A stretch of DNA of 64,000 bases from Strigamia acuminata (GCA_949358305.1 OX442319.1:12524001-12588000); one strand, 5' to 3'. Positions 23,144 to 35,849 are shown, counted from the first letter of the stretch. Made by a program: numbers and translations. Notes: generated by a model from the sequence alone, not told the origin.

Positions 23144-24328
23144 CCAAACAGTGGAATAAAAACACAAAAGAATAAAATATTGCACCGAAGTAACCAGAGA
23201 AGAAATTTAATGACCAAATTTACGGGTCTTGGGCGTGTCGGGGGCTTGCAATCATTGCAACGGAGTGGCACACCAACTGATCAGAGAGTCAATTTGATAG
23301 AAATTTTAAAAATCTTTAAAAATTTGCTCAACTTTTGAAGAGTTTTAAATTTTTTAAAAAATATTTTGATGAATTTGAGAAAATTTTGACAAATCTTTAA
23401 AGCCGCGAGGTCTGCGCAGTGGGCTGGTTTGCTTCGCTGTTGCAGGTATGTCTCGGGCTGACATTTGAAGGTGTTATCATTTACTGCAGGGGTTCATAAA
23501 CATTTTAGCATCGTGCTCCATTTTTAAGCGAGGCGATCTTCCGCGCCCCACTTCATCTACCGGTGCATTAAATTTTTCAAAAGTGGACAAAAAAAAGATA
23601 TTTTTATATAATTTTGCATAATTTTTTTTTAATTTTACATATAGTTTTATATAATTTTGCAAAATTTAATTTTGGTACACTATTCTAGGGGGGGGGCTTC
23701 ATGTCTACAAGTTAGTTAGGTTGTTACTATTGTGCTGTTGCGCCCCTCCAAAAATCAGCTTGCGCCTCACCAGTAAGGCGTGCCTCACACTTTGGGAAAC
23801 GCTGATTTACGGCATTGTTTCGCATAACCGTAGAATGTTATCTTCCTTTTTCCTAGGATAGGCAAGAGGCATCGGTCAATGTGTATTGAGTATGTGATGG
23901 TACTGTACTCTGAGTCAGTATGTCCTAATTCCCATTGGTCAAGCCTTATTACTCCTAGATACTGTGCACTAGCGCAAGGAAAAGAAGTTCTGTTTATTTT
24001 TAATCGTTTTGAGTGGTAAAGTGATTACAAATTGATTACAGTGTCTGGTGATTGGTTGTAATTCAGGTGCTTTAGCTTACTTTTGTGTGTCACTACACAT
24101 GTGAAATGGCTCGACCAATGGGAGTGAAACACCAAAACACACCAAAGCCTCATGCGTAAGATTTACTTGTTAGGAGGTTTTTCTTTAAAATAATAACAAT
24201 TTGCGCGGTGAACATTTTTTTTTTTTGAAAAAATTGAATTTTTTGAATCTTTCTTCTTTTTAGAGAACTTTTTATTGAGAAATTAAAATATCTAAATCTA
24301 AATCTGACTCAAGATTCAACAAACATGT
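23144..24328. other. Convergent intergenic region between EHMT and CFAP43
   Basis: The EHMT polyadenylation signal (23155-23160) lies at one end and the CFAP43 stop at the other, so the two genes converge. The stretch holds one hAT-type MITE and otherwise AT-rich unique sequence with no recognisable gene. Confidence 0.6.
23487..23804. mobile_element. hAT-type MITE
   Basis: The ends CAGGGGTTCATAAAC and TTTGGGAAACGCTG match the CAGnGGTTCnCAAAC pattern of hAT-family MITEs. Flanks ATTTACTG and ATTTACGG are an 8-bp target duplication with one mismatch. The interior, with GCGCCCCAC and GCGCCTCAC motifs, matches the element at 26881 in the opposite orientation. Confidence 0.85.
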
Positions 24329-27300
24329 TTAAAAGAAGGTGTGACTTTTTCCTATGTCTGCCAACATGGGCACACTGCGTGCCCATATAGCATTCATCTG
24401 CTTCTTCAACTCAAGAAGAGTAACTCGTTGTTCAGCAGCTTTTCGGACTAATCCACGCCAATGGACAACTTCTTCGAACTGTCTTGCTGGAATATGACTA
24501 GTATCGTCTACAAAATCAATTAGTCAATACCAAAACAAAACAAAAATTAATAAAATTGAGAAAATTTTGAAAATTTTAGGCAAATTTGAGAAAATTTTTG
24601 TAATTTTATACAAAATTATGAAAATTTTGGGAATTTTATACAAAATCAAGAAAATTTTGGTAATTTTATGCAAAATTAGGAAATTTGTGATAAATGTTGA
24701 CAAATTTGGGAGAAATTTTTGAAAAATTTTGACCAATTTGTGAGAAATTTTTGAAAAATCTTGACCAATTTGTGATAAATGTTGACAAATTTGTGAGAAA
24801 GTTTTGAAAAATCTTGACAAATTTGTGAGAAATTTTTGAAAAATCTTGACCAATTTGTGAAAAATTTTTGAAAAATCTTGACAAAGTTGTGAGAAATTTT
24901 TGAAAAATCTTGACAAATTTCTGAGAAATTTTTGAAAAATCTTGACAAATTTGAGAATAAATTTCAACAAATGAAAGCAAACCATCAGCTTTAGGAATAA
25001 GTTTCCAACGACTCAGCACGTTATTAATTTTTTGCAACTTCTTGTCGTAAAATGCATTTTTCTGCTCGATGAACTTCTTGATTTTCATCGCCCTTTTCTG
25101 TCTGTTTTCCTCATCCTCTCTATGATCATTATGCAACTACAGCAGACACAGATTCAATAATTCACTAAAATTACAAATCACACCCAAACACACACCCTAA
25201 TCATTAAACTGAGCGTTTCTTCCAACTGCATCATATGAACAGCATGTCTATCATGCTTCAATTTGCTTTTCAGAAAAAGTTTAATCTCCCTTGTCACTTG
25301 CATTCTTTGAATGTCTTTAGCAGAAGCGACCAAATCTTCCACCATCATCCGTTTACTTTTGTGCTCCCATTCACGCAAGCCAATCATATTATGCATATTT
25401 GTCACTTCCAGTATTGATTGTTCTTTCATTGCCCCCAATATCTAATAAAGACATATTTCAATGAGTACAGTCGAAACTCTTTATAACGAATCGCAAGGGA
25501 CCCGAAAATTCGATTCGTTATAACGAGAATTCGTTAATCCAAAAATTTTTAAAACGATGTTCTACGGCCAGTCAACCAAATCAGCCATTTTAGGTATTTG
25601 TTATATCGATAATTCGTTATATCGCGATTCGTTATATCGATAATTCGTTATATCGCGATTCGTTATATCGATAATTCGTTATATCGCGATTCGTTATATC
25701 GATAATTCGTTATATCGCGATTCGTTATATCGATAATTCGTTATATCGCGATTCGTTATATCGATAATTCGTTATATCGCGATTTGTTATATCGATAATT
25801 CGTTATATCGCGATTCGTTATATCGATAATTCCTTATATCGCGATTCGTTATATCGATAATTCGTTATATCGCGATTCGTTATATTGATAATTCGTTATA
25901 TCGCGATTCGTTATATCGATAATTCGTTATATCGCGATTCGTTATATCGATAATTCCTTATATCGCGATTCGTTATATTGATAATTCGTTATATTGCGAT
26001 TCGTTATATCGATAATTCGTGAAATCGATAATTCGTTATATCGATAATTCGTTATATCGCGATTCGTTATATCGGTAATTCGTTATATCGATAATTCGTT
26101 ATATCGCGATTCGTTATATCGATAATACGTTATATCGCGATTCGTTAAAAAGAGTTTCGACTGTATTTTTAATCGCTGTAAATTCATACTCTAATTTGTT
26201 TGTTTCGCTCTTCCACTAGACTTCTGTGAATGAGCAGCGCACCTCCATAATCTGGTAAGAAACCTTCAACATTGTCCAACTCAACTTGACCCAATTTGAG
26301 AACAACTTGAATGTCCAAATTGGATAAAATTACTTCTTTGTCATGAATCAGTCTAAATTATTGATGAAAATTATTATTATTTTAAAGTTGTGATTGGTTT
26401 TGTGATTACTTTATAATCTTTTCATTGGTCTCATTAATTTCCCTGTTGTGGTTGTCGTTCTCAACTTGTTTGGTCTGCAAATATGCAATCATGTCTGCAA
26501 CCACTAGTGCTTTTTGTTTGGTCTGGCTTTCTAAATCCATCTTCTGTCTTCGCAGCTTGCAGAACTGAACCCACTGTTGTGGTAGGAGGCTGTCTGGCAT
26601 GTTGATCGGATCATCAAGTTCATTCAAAGCAGTTGCGTAGTTTGAATTAATTGTATCGAACAACTCTTTGCCAAACGGGCCATCTCCGAAAGGATTCCCG
26701 CTAACAGCTGTTGCTGCCTGACAAGGATTCACATTAATCGGTCTCTGAACCCTATTTTAAACAAAAGACAGCTTTTACTTTTACTTATATACAACAATAT
26801 ACCAACGCTTCAATGCCAGGGCACCATAGAGACAAGTTACTCTGTGGTGGGATGCACGCTCTCGTAAATAAGAACTAGAGCAGCGTTTCCCAAACGGTGA
26901 GGCGCGCCTCACTGGTGGGGCGCGAGCTGATTATTGGTGAGGCGCATCCATTGCACACGGATAACTAAGAAAATCTTTTTTTGCAAACTTTTGTAAAATT
27001 TTATGCAAAATTATATAAAATTATGTATAAAATAATACAAAGTTTATGCAAAATTATATAAAAATTTCTTTTTTTTCCTTTTTAGTAGTTTATTTTAAAA
27101 AAAATTAATGCAGTGGTAGATGAAGTGGGGCGCAGAAGATCACCTTGCTTAAAAAGTGGGGCGCGATGCTAAAAAGTTTGGGAACCCCTGAACTAGAGAC
27201 TCCAGATTATTGGGTTTTAGGCCTTTAATCGTTGTCTAAGGGTTGGAGTCCCCAGTCTACCACTGGTCATAACTCAAGGGTACGCCAAACAGCAACTAAC

Positions 27301-30300
27301 CCGCTAAACACAGGGTGAAAAACCCAATGATCCGGCGTGGTCAATATACCTTTAAGGTGGAAACACAAGGGAGCGGGTAAATTTAAAAGCTTGCTTTTAC
27401 TTGAAAAAACGGCTAAAAACTCGCCCGCTTGAGCAAACACAAGCTTGCGTTTTTATTCAAAGCTTTGTTTTGAAGCGAGCTTGTATATACTCACCCACTC
27501 TGATCAAACTGATTTTGATTTACCAGCTTCAAGCTTGCTGGTGTTTTGGTTGTGCGACTTTGACAGCCAATCAGAATTGTGAGGATATTCTTGGAGGATA
27601 TTCTTGGAGGAGATTTTGGCGGGAATTTCTGGCTAGCTACCTAGCTAGCTCGAGTTTGCCAATTAAGCTGGTAAGCCAAAAGAGAGTTTCTTTCAGGTCA
27701 AGTAAGCTTGTAAATGACTCCCTCTTTAAACTTGTATTAGCAAGCTTTGGAATTTTACCCGCTTTCTTGTGTTTCCACCTTAAGGAAGGGTTGGATTAAT
27801 CGGAAAAGCAGGCTTAATCCACTTTCGGGAGCGGCTGTCTTGCAGGAAAGCAAGTCTTTCTCCGTGAACCGAGATCAGTGTTCATACCAATAATGGATTT
27901 ACATCCGCAACATCAGATGAAAACTAAAACCTTTGTGGAAACAAGGTATAAGGCCTTAGCCGCTGCTTGCGCCGGTTAATCCTATTCTCTCGCGGCAGTG
28001 CTTTTATTCGCTGAAATATGGGATTGTATGTTGTCACCTAGGTTTCTTCCGGAACAGCTTTACTAGAATCTCGTACAAAACTATAGGAGAATCTCCAAAT
28101 TCTTTTTTAAGATTTCTTTCTGTCTGCCTTTCTTCGACAACCAAAGTGTCATATTCCTCTTGAACAACCAGCAGCGCTTTTTGTATTTCCACTATTCTAG
28201 CTTGCACTATCGACTTTTCTCTCTTTACGTTCTCCACGTGTTCCAGCAACTTTGTTTCTTGGTGGTCCAGTTCTTCTTCAAATGCCATGCTCAGATTGAG
28301 TCTCACAATCTTGAGTTCCTCTTGCAACACCAACATCTGAGCTTTGAATTTCTTCCCGACCAAATCCTTAACTTCTTCGTCAAAAGTTGCTGCTAATTCG
28401 TGAACTATTTCGTTGTTTCGATTAAACTCGACTTCCAACTGTTTACGTAACTTCTCTTTTTCCTCGTTCAATTCCTTCAATTTCCTCACGTATAGGTCAT
28501 ACAAGGCTTTTTCTTCAGCATTGAATTGCTCCGGAGTTTTTTTATGTATAAAAGCTGGAACTGGAATTTCCTAATTAAATATAATTATTATCATTAATTT
28601 TTTTTTACTCATATACAGTATAGTTAACAAATCACTTTCTTGAAGATCTCATCTTCTCGTCTACTCTGTAATACACCTCCCATCATTTTGCCAATTGCTC
28701 TTCGCTTAAAGTCATCCGCCTTTTAAAAAAAAGATTTAAATAACACTCTTTACAAAACTTGATGACTTCCATTCACAAAAATGCACATATGAATTATTGC
28801 AGCCTCATCCAAAGTGCTTCCCATCAAAACAGTGAAGCAATGCTAACAGTGAAGCTTTCCTGCAATGCTAGTGTCACGAATCAACTTAGATGTATAGTTA
28901 ATTTGATCTGAATTTACGCGCATGGAAATGTAGCGCAAACCAGTGGGCAAAGTTCGTAGATTTACTCGTTTTGTGCCGTCGTCAGATGCGGATATCGGAC
29001 GGTGAATAAACCTAAGCTCGCTGTAACAACCATTATTTATATTCGACGGGCTCGAATCTCACGTTGTGGGTTTTGACGTTAAAAGAAATGAGTATGCGCT
29101 GTGTAATTCATAAGCGGGTGGGCGGAGAACGTCACAGGCATGCGAATGATAAAAGGTGGGCAAAAAGAGGCGCTATTAGGGTTAAATTGAGGTGCGCGTA
29201 TTAAGACGCAATGTTAAATTAAAGGTGACAATCTCAGTTCAATCTAAGAGGTGTTAACTCGTTGAGAGAAGAATGAGAAGTGTTGATTAAATGTGAAAAC
29301 AGTGACGAAGTAAACTGAGTTATCTGGTTTGGTTTATAAAAGTGGGTGAGGGGGTGAAAGGTGTAAAATAAGTTTGATTGTTGGAAATAATAAAACGCGC
29401 GCAATGAAGCTGCGCATATATTTAGAGATGATTCATCAATCTTAGATGATAAATAGAGATTAGGAAAAATAAATAAAACTAAAGATGGATTAGTCTAAAT
29501 GAAAATAATTAGAAAAAAGAAAGGTGGGTAGCCTGCGCGTGACACTAGCAATGAAGCTTTCCTGCTAATATGCTAGCAGTGAAACTTTTCTGCAATGCTA
29601 GCACTGAAGCTTTCCTGCAATGCTAGCAGTGAAGCTTTTCTGCAATGCTAGCAGTGAAGCTTTCAGCAATACTAAGTGATTATTTTTCATTGGAAAATAT
29701 TAATTTAAATCTTCTCATGCATGGAAGTCTAAATTTTTGTGCAGTGTTTATATTTTTACATTTTTTCTCTTGCGAATTTCCTCCTCTTCCATACGTTTTT
29801 TCTCCAGCGACAGTTTCTGTTCTGGTGTATAAAACCGCTCAGATTTAATCTAAACACACAATTTCTATAAATAACAATTTAAAAAGCAAAACTAAAACTA
29901 AATCTACTTCAGAATCAAGAACAACAAGGCACTTTTCTGGCTTTTCATCGCTAGTCCACTCAGGAGTCCACAACTTTGTGGGCAAATTTATATCTTCGAC
30001 AATTTGACGCATGCGTGTATTTCTTTCTTGGATTTTTTGATAAACGACTTCCTTTTTTGTTACTATGTCGGTGTACATCTTGTTAAACTTCTCTTTGATT
30101 TTACGCACCAAATCTTGCAATAGTACAATCTGACTTCTTTTTTGGTCTCGCGTGTACAGTTCGAATTGACTGTGCAAATAAGGACTGTCAACGCCAAACA
30201 TGACACACTGGCTACCCAAATGTATCATTCGAACGACTTTATCAACTGCTGCCGATTCATCCTTAGAAGAGTCATATTTGGAAAGTCGTTAAGAGCACTG

Positions 30301-33300
30301 TATTTTAATTTGATGTTTATTACCATTTCAATGTCTTTCGGAAATGCCTAAAATAAAAAATGTAAATTTTTTTTTAAATTAAAAAATTGTTTTAGTATTA
30401 CCCTCCATCTTATCGGTTCAGCTAATCCGAGCTTGACCATTAATTTGTGCGTGTCAACTTCAATTGTCCGCTTTAACAGAATCCGATCAAACAATTCTAA
30501 TTCTGGGTCAGTTCTTTCCCGCAGTGGAAAATTTACCACTTGCATGTTTGCATGAAATGCCTATTAGAAAAAGACTTGTTTTGATGGCTGCCCCTGAACT
30601 TTGCTGAGCAGCATTAGACGCAAAACAATTGTATACGCAGCAAAGCTCATTTTGCGGCATTAAGCTTAACCTTCCCATAGCCATGGTGGGTCAAAAAAAA
30701 TTACAAAAGTGGAAAAATCACCGTAATTCTTTTTTTCCTGAAAATTAATTAATGAGGTTAACTTTTATTCCTCAAAAACATTTTTTTCTTATTTTATAAT
30801 GTCTAAATACAAATAGTTTTTCAATTATTATTAAGATAATTTAATATTTATAGCGCCGTACACCACTTTATCATCTGTTTGCACTAGGTGGCGTATTAAA
30901 ATTAGTCCTAAAACATGTGCTTTTTCCAGGAAACATGCGATTGCACCAGGAAAAATGTGATTGTGCAGAAGTATTTTTTAAAAGAAGGCAGAAATGACCG
31001 ACCATGGCTGCACATGTGTAGTAAACACCATGGCTATGGGAAGGTTAAAGGTGGAAACACAAGGGAGCGGGTAAAATTTAAAAGCTTGCTTTTACTTGAA
31101 AAAGCGGTTAAAAACTCGCTCGCTTGAGCAAACACAAGCTTGCGTTTTTATTCAAAGCTTTGCTTTGAAGCGAGCTTGGACTCACCCACTCCGATCAAAC
31201 TGACAAGTGAGTTTGATTGACCAGCTTTAAGCTTGCTGGTGCAGGATATTTTGATTTTCTGCCCCTGAATTTTGCTGCTGTGCATTACATGCTAAACTAT
31301 GCAGCAAAGGTCAATTTTCTTTAGTCTGATTTTGTTGTGCTGCCCCTGAGCTTTGCTGCTTAGCAATTTCTCATTTATCTGTTGTGATATTACATTGATA
31401 GCAGCTCCTTTGACTTCCATTACATCCCAACATTCTTTTTTGATTTTATTCCACATGTAATTTGACTTTAAATTGCGCCGAGCTGTTGAAAACCGGATCT
31501 TTGTTTCAGGAATAAACGAAACGAATCAATTGCAATCGAGACACTTTAAACGAAAGACACATTTACTGAATTCAAATGCGACTTGTTGGAGTCGTGCAAT
31601 GCAATCTGCCTTTCTCTGTCCAAATCAAACTCTTGACGAGATATCTGCTCAGTTTCGGGCAAAAGGTCGTTGTCGACAAGCAGTTTCGCCACTTTAAATC
31701 CAAGTCGCTTAATCGACCTCTGAATGTCCGAAATTTGGTTTTTACTGCTTTCCAAATCGTTCTCGTATTTCTACAGCATCAAAAATGAAGATAAATTAAA
31801 AAAACACATCAAATATATCAATAACTTTTTTCTTTCGTTTTTCGGCCCAAGACAAGTCGAAATCTGGCCACTGCTCAAGTGTCTCTGCTAGCGAATAAGA
31901 ATCCTTATCCTTAATCGTAACCCGCTGTGCGGACAAGTCCACCGACAGAACTGAAACCTGCAGTGAAGTTTAGTTTCATATTTCGTTATTATTGTGTGGT
32001 TTTACACTTACTGCATCTAGATTGATAATCGTAGCAATTTGGTAGGCTGGTTTGAGCTTGACCAACATGTTTTCTCGACCAAAGTCCGGCAGTTCTTTGT
32101 AAGGGTGTGATTTCTTTCTTATGCTCAAGGGAGATTCAGCCGTGGGATTTGCCCAGTTGTAAAGTAGGAGGTGGCCTTCGCATGTGGTCACCAATATGTT
32201 ACAGCCGCTTCGCGGGAGAAATAGAGTGGACCCGCAAGCCTTTTCTACAAATACATCTGCATCGGTTTGCGAGATGTTTTCCTAAAGAAATTTAAAGATT
32301 TCTTGTTTAAAATATGAGTGTTTGATGTAGGGATTCTGGTTTTTAACATTTTTAAATGTCCCGGGACTCGGAAAATTTAAAAGTATTCAATTTTAAGCTT
32401 AAAAAGTTTGATTTTAGGCAAAAAAAATCCAATTTTAGGCAAAAAAAATTCAATTTTAGGCAAAAAAAATTCAATTTTAGGCAAAAAAATTTAATTTTAG
32501 GCAAACAAAATCCAATTTTAGGCATAAAAATCCAATTTTAGGCAAAAAAAAATTCAATTTTAGGCAAAAAAATTCAATTTTAGGCAAAAAAATTCAATTT
32601 TAGGCAAAAAATCCAATTTTAGTCCAAAAAGTTGACTATTATTTTTAAAAATATCAATTTTAGTCAATTTTAGACCAAGAATATTCGACTTCAACCCAAA
32701 AAATTGATTATTATTTATTACTTTTTATGTGCATTTAAAATACGTGTATGTCCTGTCCGGCTGTTTTTCCTGCAGGAAAGCTTTCGCCTTAGTGTTTATT
32801 TACCATGTTGACTGCATAGCGACAAATTAACTTCCCATCGTTTCCAATAGTTATAATTTGCTGGTACGTCAGGTTAGATGTCATTGATACCTCGGACAAT
32901 TCATGCTGACTTTTAATAAATCCAAAGTTCTGAACTTTTAAATAATCTTTAGTCATACCCTCATAAGACTGAAAAATTCAAATTGGGTTTGTTTATATAC
33001 GTAAGGTGGTTTTACATATATTTTAAAAAGAAAATACCTTAAAAAACTCTGGAAAGCCAAACTTCATGAAATGTTTGTGCATACTGACAAATGTATACCA
33101 CACATTTTCACCAATCTCAGTTGCAAGTCCCATGCACGATACATTGGAAACCCAAGTTCGTTTGCACAGACTAACGTCTGAAAATTTCCCTTCAGTATTA
33201 GTTAGTTGCTGCGCTTGAACAGATGTGATGTTTTTGTTCATTTGAACGCGAGTAAAATGCGTCACATTACTCCCGGGTTTATCTCTATGGACAAAAATGA

Positions 33301-35849
33301 AATGAACATCACCGGCTTTAGTCTCCCATGAACACAAGTCCAATATTTCTGGTTCCAAATCTGTCACATAAATAAATAAATAAATAAATAAATACGGAGT
33401 AAATAAATAAATAAATACGGAGTAAATAAATAAATAAATACGGAGTAAATAAATAAATAAATACGGAGTAAATAAATAAATAAATACGGAATAAATAAAT
33501 AAATAAATACGAAGTAAATAAATACTGTAAATAAATTTTAAATTAGAAAATAAACACAAACCAATAAATCCTAAAACGTCAAAATTTGCACTCGGTCTTC
33601 CACTTATAAAATAAATTTTAGGTGTGCACACCACAACACACAAATATCCAGAATTGTCAAATCTGAAGATGAAAATTTTCAAATTTAATTTAAAAATAAA
33701 TTATTAGAAATTCATTTAATACCTGATCATTTTGATTGGAATGTTATTCAAAGCTATGGCGTATATAACACGTGGGTAGGAATATTTACAGTGTTCTACC
33801 ACATAAATCTTTCCATCATGAGAGCCCAAAACTGCACCGCACCAAAGTGGACTACAGATCAATGAAATGCACTTGCTGGGGACATTGAGAATTGAAACAA
33901 CTTCCTTGTTTTCTTGTGAGAGAGTCAATACAGTTCCATCTTCCAGTAATACCTTTTAAAAATGTTTGGTTACAATAGCAAAAATCCATCGGTGAAAGAG
34001 TCTTACCATTATGTATTTGGACCATGGTGGAAGCATTGAAGCAGCAACAACTTTGAGCATTGAGTAGAATAATAAAGTTGGAGAAATTAAATCTGCTGCT
34101 GCCTCACATGTCATCACAATTCCCTAGAAAATTAAATGATTTTTTAAATTTTAGGAATTGCAAAATGTATATTGCAACTTACATTCATACAAGATATTAG
34201 AATTGTAGTAAAGTTTGGAGAAAATTGCAATTTAATTACACATGAACTAAGTTTATAATATGCAGCTGGTCTCAAATTTTTATTAATAAATTTAAATTTT
34301 ATAATTATACCTTCCTATTAAGAAAAAAAAACATTAAAAGGATACTGTAAATTTGTGATGGTGAAGATATTTTTTTAGAGATGAAAATGATTTGAAAGAG
34401 TTGCTTTTGTGTGATGCAGTGAAGTTAAAGAGGCGTTTTTGTGTGATGCAGTGAAGTTTACGGGGCATTTCTCTGTATTGCAGTGAAGTTAAAGGAATTG
34501 TCTAAAATATGACTTACAGAAGATCCAATGTACAATCCAGTGTGATGATAAACCATTGTGTTGATTTTCATTGTTGCCACGTCAGTCACAAAAACTGATG
34601 ATATTTGTGATTTGTTATCCCACAAGAAACGCACAGAGAGTTTTTCCCCGTCAATCTTAAAATTTTTACATTAAAAAATTGTACACGAAAATCAAATTAA
34701 AACCCCACAACTTTTAATAACCAACCTTCCAAATTTCTCCATCACTGGTTGCTACAAGAATATCACCATTTGGCAACCAACAATGACTAGTTAACTCACT
34801 TTCTGTTGACACCTCTTCAGTCTAAATTACACACACACATTTTTATTTAAAAAAATCATTAAAAACACTTATTGACCATTATTTACCTTAAGTTGGTATT
34901 TATTTGGTGGATCTAAGTCAATTTCAGGCAAAGTTAGGCCTTTATAGCCTTGTTGGGGCATGGATTTTGAACCCTTTGAACCCTGTATGACAGGAACAGT
35001 TCTGAAATTATATATTATATTATATATATTGAAGGCTTAATTAATTTTTTTTTGTCAATACTTTGCTACAGAAACAAACTCTTTATTATAATAGTAAATA
35101 TCCCACAGAATGACATTTCCTTTTTGCATTGCGCAAATATTGCGCCAATTACAAGGATTGAAAGAAATGAAACTGTGGAATGTTTGTTCCGCATTGATAG
35201 TGCACAGTTTTTGTCCGTCGGTCCATTTCCTGGGCAAGGAAAACGAGATTTAATGACGTACACACGTTTTATTATCCAATCCTGTCGTACCAAATTGTAA
35301 CTTTGTAATCGGGTAAACCAGAAAGACACAGCAGATGAGTTTCCCACGAAAATTGAATGCTGTTTATTTCCAAATGCGCGCCATCTGGTATAGAAATCAA
35401 TACAAACAATAGAAATCAATCTAAAATATAAACATCCGGTTGGGAATACCGGTTAATTCGTTAAGCAACGTCAAACGAGGATAATTGTAGATGAAAATAC
35501 GAGGATTGATGCTTATTTCGCCAAAAGCGAACACGGAATCTATTTTATTTGCCGTAAACTGTACAATTCCTGGAAATAATAGTCTTAGCACTGAATAGCT
35601 GTTAGAAGTGATCGCTTACCCACTCCTGGACATGTGAAAATATTTTCAGTTTGATTGCTGTCTAAATTCACAAAAGGCACGTGATTGCCACATACATAAC
35701 ATATGATCCTATTGGTGATATATTGAATTGTGTTCGAGTTCCAGCCATAAATCCATCTTTAAAAAAAATAAATTTAAATTATAATTTTCTTTTAATTAAA
35801 AAAAATAATACTTGAGAGATAAGGCTCCAGCAGCTTGAATATTCGCCAT
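24329..35849 (-). CDS. CFAP43: Cilia- and flagella-associated protein 43 (CFAP43/WDR96 orthologue)
   Basis: Twenty-nine exons in transcript order: 35849-35812, 35756-35620, 35569-35450, 35384-35291, 35229-35062, 35001-34887, 34821-34726, 34655-34518, 34314-34183, 34123-34007, 33952-33723, 33662-33562, 33360-33038, 32968-32804, 32281-32012, 31957-31826, 31770-31567, 31498-31394, 30560-30402, 30347-30324, 30261-29908, 29849-29760, 28719-28636, 28570-28038, 26751-26410, 26352-26190, 25441-25196, 25136-24983, 24507-24329. All phases agree: 1670 aa, the size of vertebrate CFAP43. The N-terminal ~750 aa are WD40-type beta-propeller repeats; the rest is mostly coiled coil, with family motifs YTPEQ, KMMGGVLQ and LFRKKPR. 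CFAP43 works with CFAP44 at the base of axonemal inner dynein arms in motile cilia and sperm tails. It reads away from the zinc-finger gene at 36.3 kb. Confidence 0.95.
24540..24965. repeat. Tandem repeat in the last CFAP43 intron
   Basis: A unit of about 30 bp built on GAAAAATCTTGACAAATTTG repeats about twelve times with variation, preceded by a diverged version (GAAAATTTTGGTAATTTTA). The long ORFs it opens on the minus strand are repeat artefacts. Confidence 0.88.
25468..26163. mobile_element. TA-flanked MITE with an expanded internal 31-bp array
   Basis: The element starts CAGTCGAAACTCTTT and ends with its near-perfect complement, and TA lies on both sides, as in Tc1/mariner-type MITEs. 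Most of the interior is about 17 copies of a 31-bp unit made of two related halves, TTATATCGATAATTCG and TTATATCGCGATTCG. It lies in the CFAP43 intron between exons 26 and 27. Confidence 0.88.
26881..27190. mobile_element. hAT-type MITE with perfect 8-bp target duplication
   Basis: Starts CAGCGTTTCCCAAAC and ends GTTTGGGAACCCCTG. The flanking 8 bp, AACTAGAG at 26873-26880 and 27191-27198, are identical. At 310 bp and with no ORF it is non-autonomous and closely related to the copy at 23487. Confidence 0.93.
27356..27779. mobile_element. TTAA-flanked MITE (piggyBac-like)
   Basis: Inverted ends GGTGGAAACACAAG and CTTGTGTTTCCACC are flanked by TTAA on both sides (27352-27355 and 27780-27783). 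TTAA target choice is the hallmark of piggyBac-type elements. Internal AAGCTTGC motifs recur on both strands. An ORF of 132 codons inside it has no family resemblance. It is in the CFAP43 intron between exons 24 and 25. Confidence 0.85.
28872..29544 (+). mobile_element. Solo LTR in CFAP43 intron 22
   Basis: Begins TGTCACG and ends CGTGACA, with CTAG on both sides (28868-28871 and 29545-29548), giving a 4-bp target duplication. A TATAAAAG box near 29336 and an AATAAA near 29387 fit LTR promoter and polyadenylation signals. The stretch near 29135-29185 (CACAGGCATG ... AGGCGC ... AGGGTTAA) is also found, inverted, in the element at 59774. It is antisense to CFAP43 and sits inside a small GCTAGCAGTGAAGC tandem repeat (28835-28870, 29545-29670). 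Confidence 0.75.
30670..31044. mobile_element. TTAA-flanked MITE with 19-bp perfect inverted repeats
   Basis: Left end CCTTCCCATAGCCATGGTG and the right end its perfect complement. TTAA flanks both sides (30666-30669 and 31045-31048). No ORF is recognisable. A piggyBac-like origin is inferred from the target site. It lies in the CFAP43 intron between exons 18 and 19. Confidence 0.88.
31049..31250. mobile_element. Truncated copy of the GGTGGAAACAC TTAA-type MITE
   Basis: About 200 bp match the left part of the element at 27356 and directly abut the TTAA of the preceding MITE. The right end is missing. Confidence 0.8.
32395..32625. repeat. Tandem repeat in a CFAP43 intron (about 20-bp unit)
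   Basis: About eleven copies of a unit read as TTCAATTTTAGGCAAAAAAA, with variable A-run length, between exons 14 and 15. Confidence 0.9.
33364..33530. repeat. Tandem repeat in a CFAP43 intron (27-28-bp unit)
   Basis: Six copies combining an AAATAAATAAAT run with TACGGAGT, just upstream of the acceptor of exon 13. It reads through as ORF on the minus strand but lies outside the exon model. Confidence 0.9.

Noticed and set aside
24524-25136. Phe/Lys/Ile-rich ORFs on the minus strand
   Set aside because: They come from the intronic tandem repeat next to CFAP43 exon 28; only the exon part is real.
25468-26163. Possible CRISPR-like array of 31-bp repeats
   Set aside because: There are no unique spacers, the genome is eukaryotic, and the array lies inside a TA-flanked MITE.
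33365-33682. 219-codon ORF running through the AAATAAAT array on the minus strand
   Set aside because: CFAP43 exons 12 and 13 lie at its ends with good splice sites; the middle is intronic repeat.
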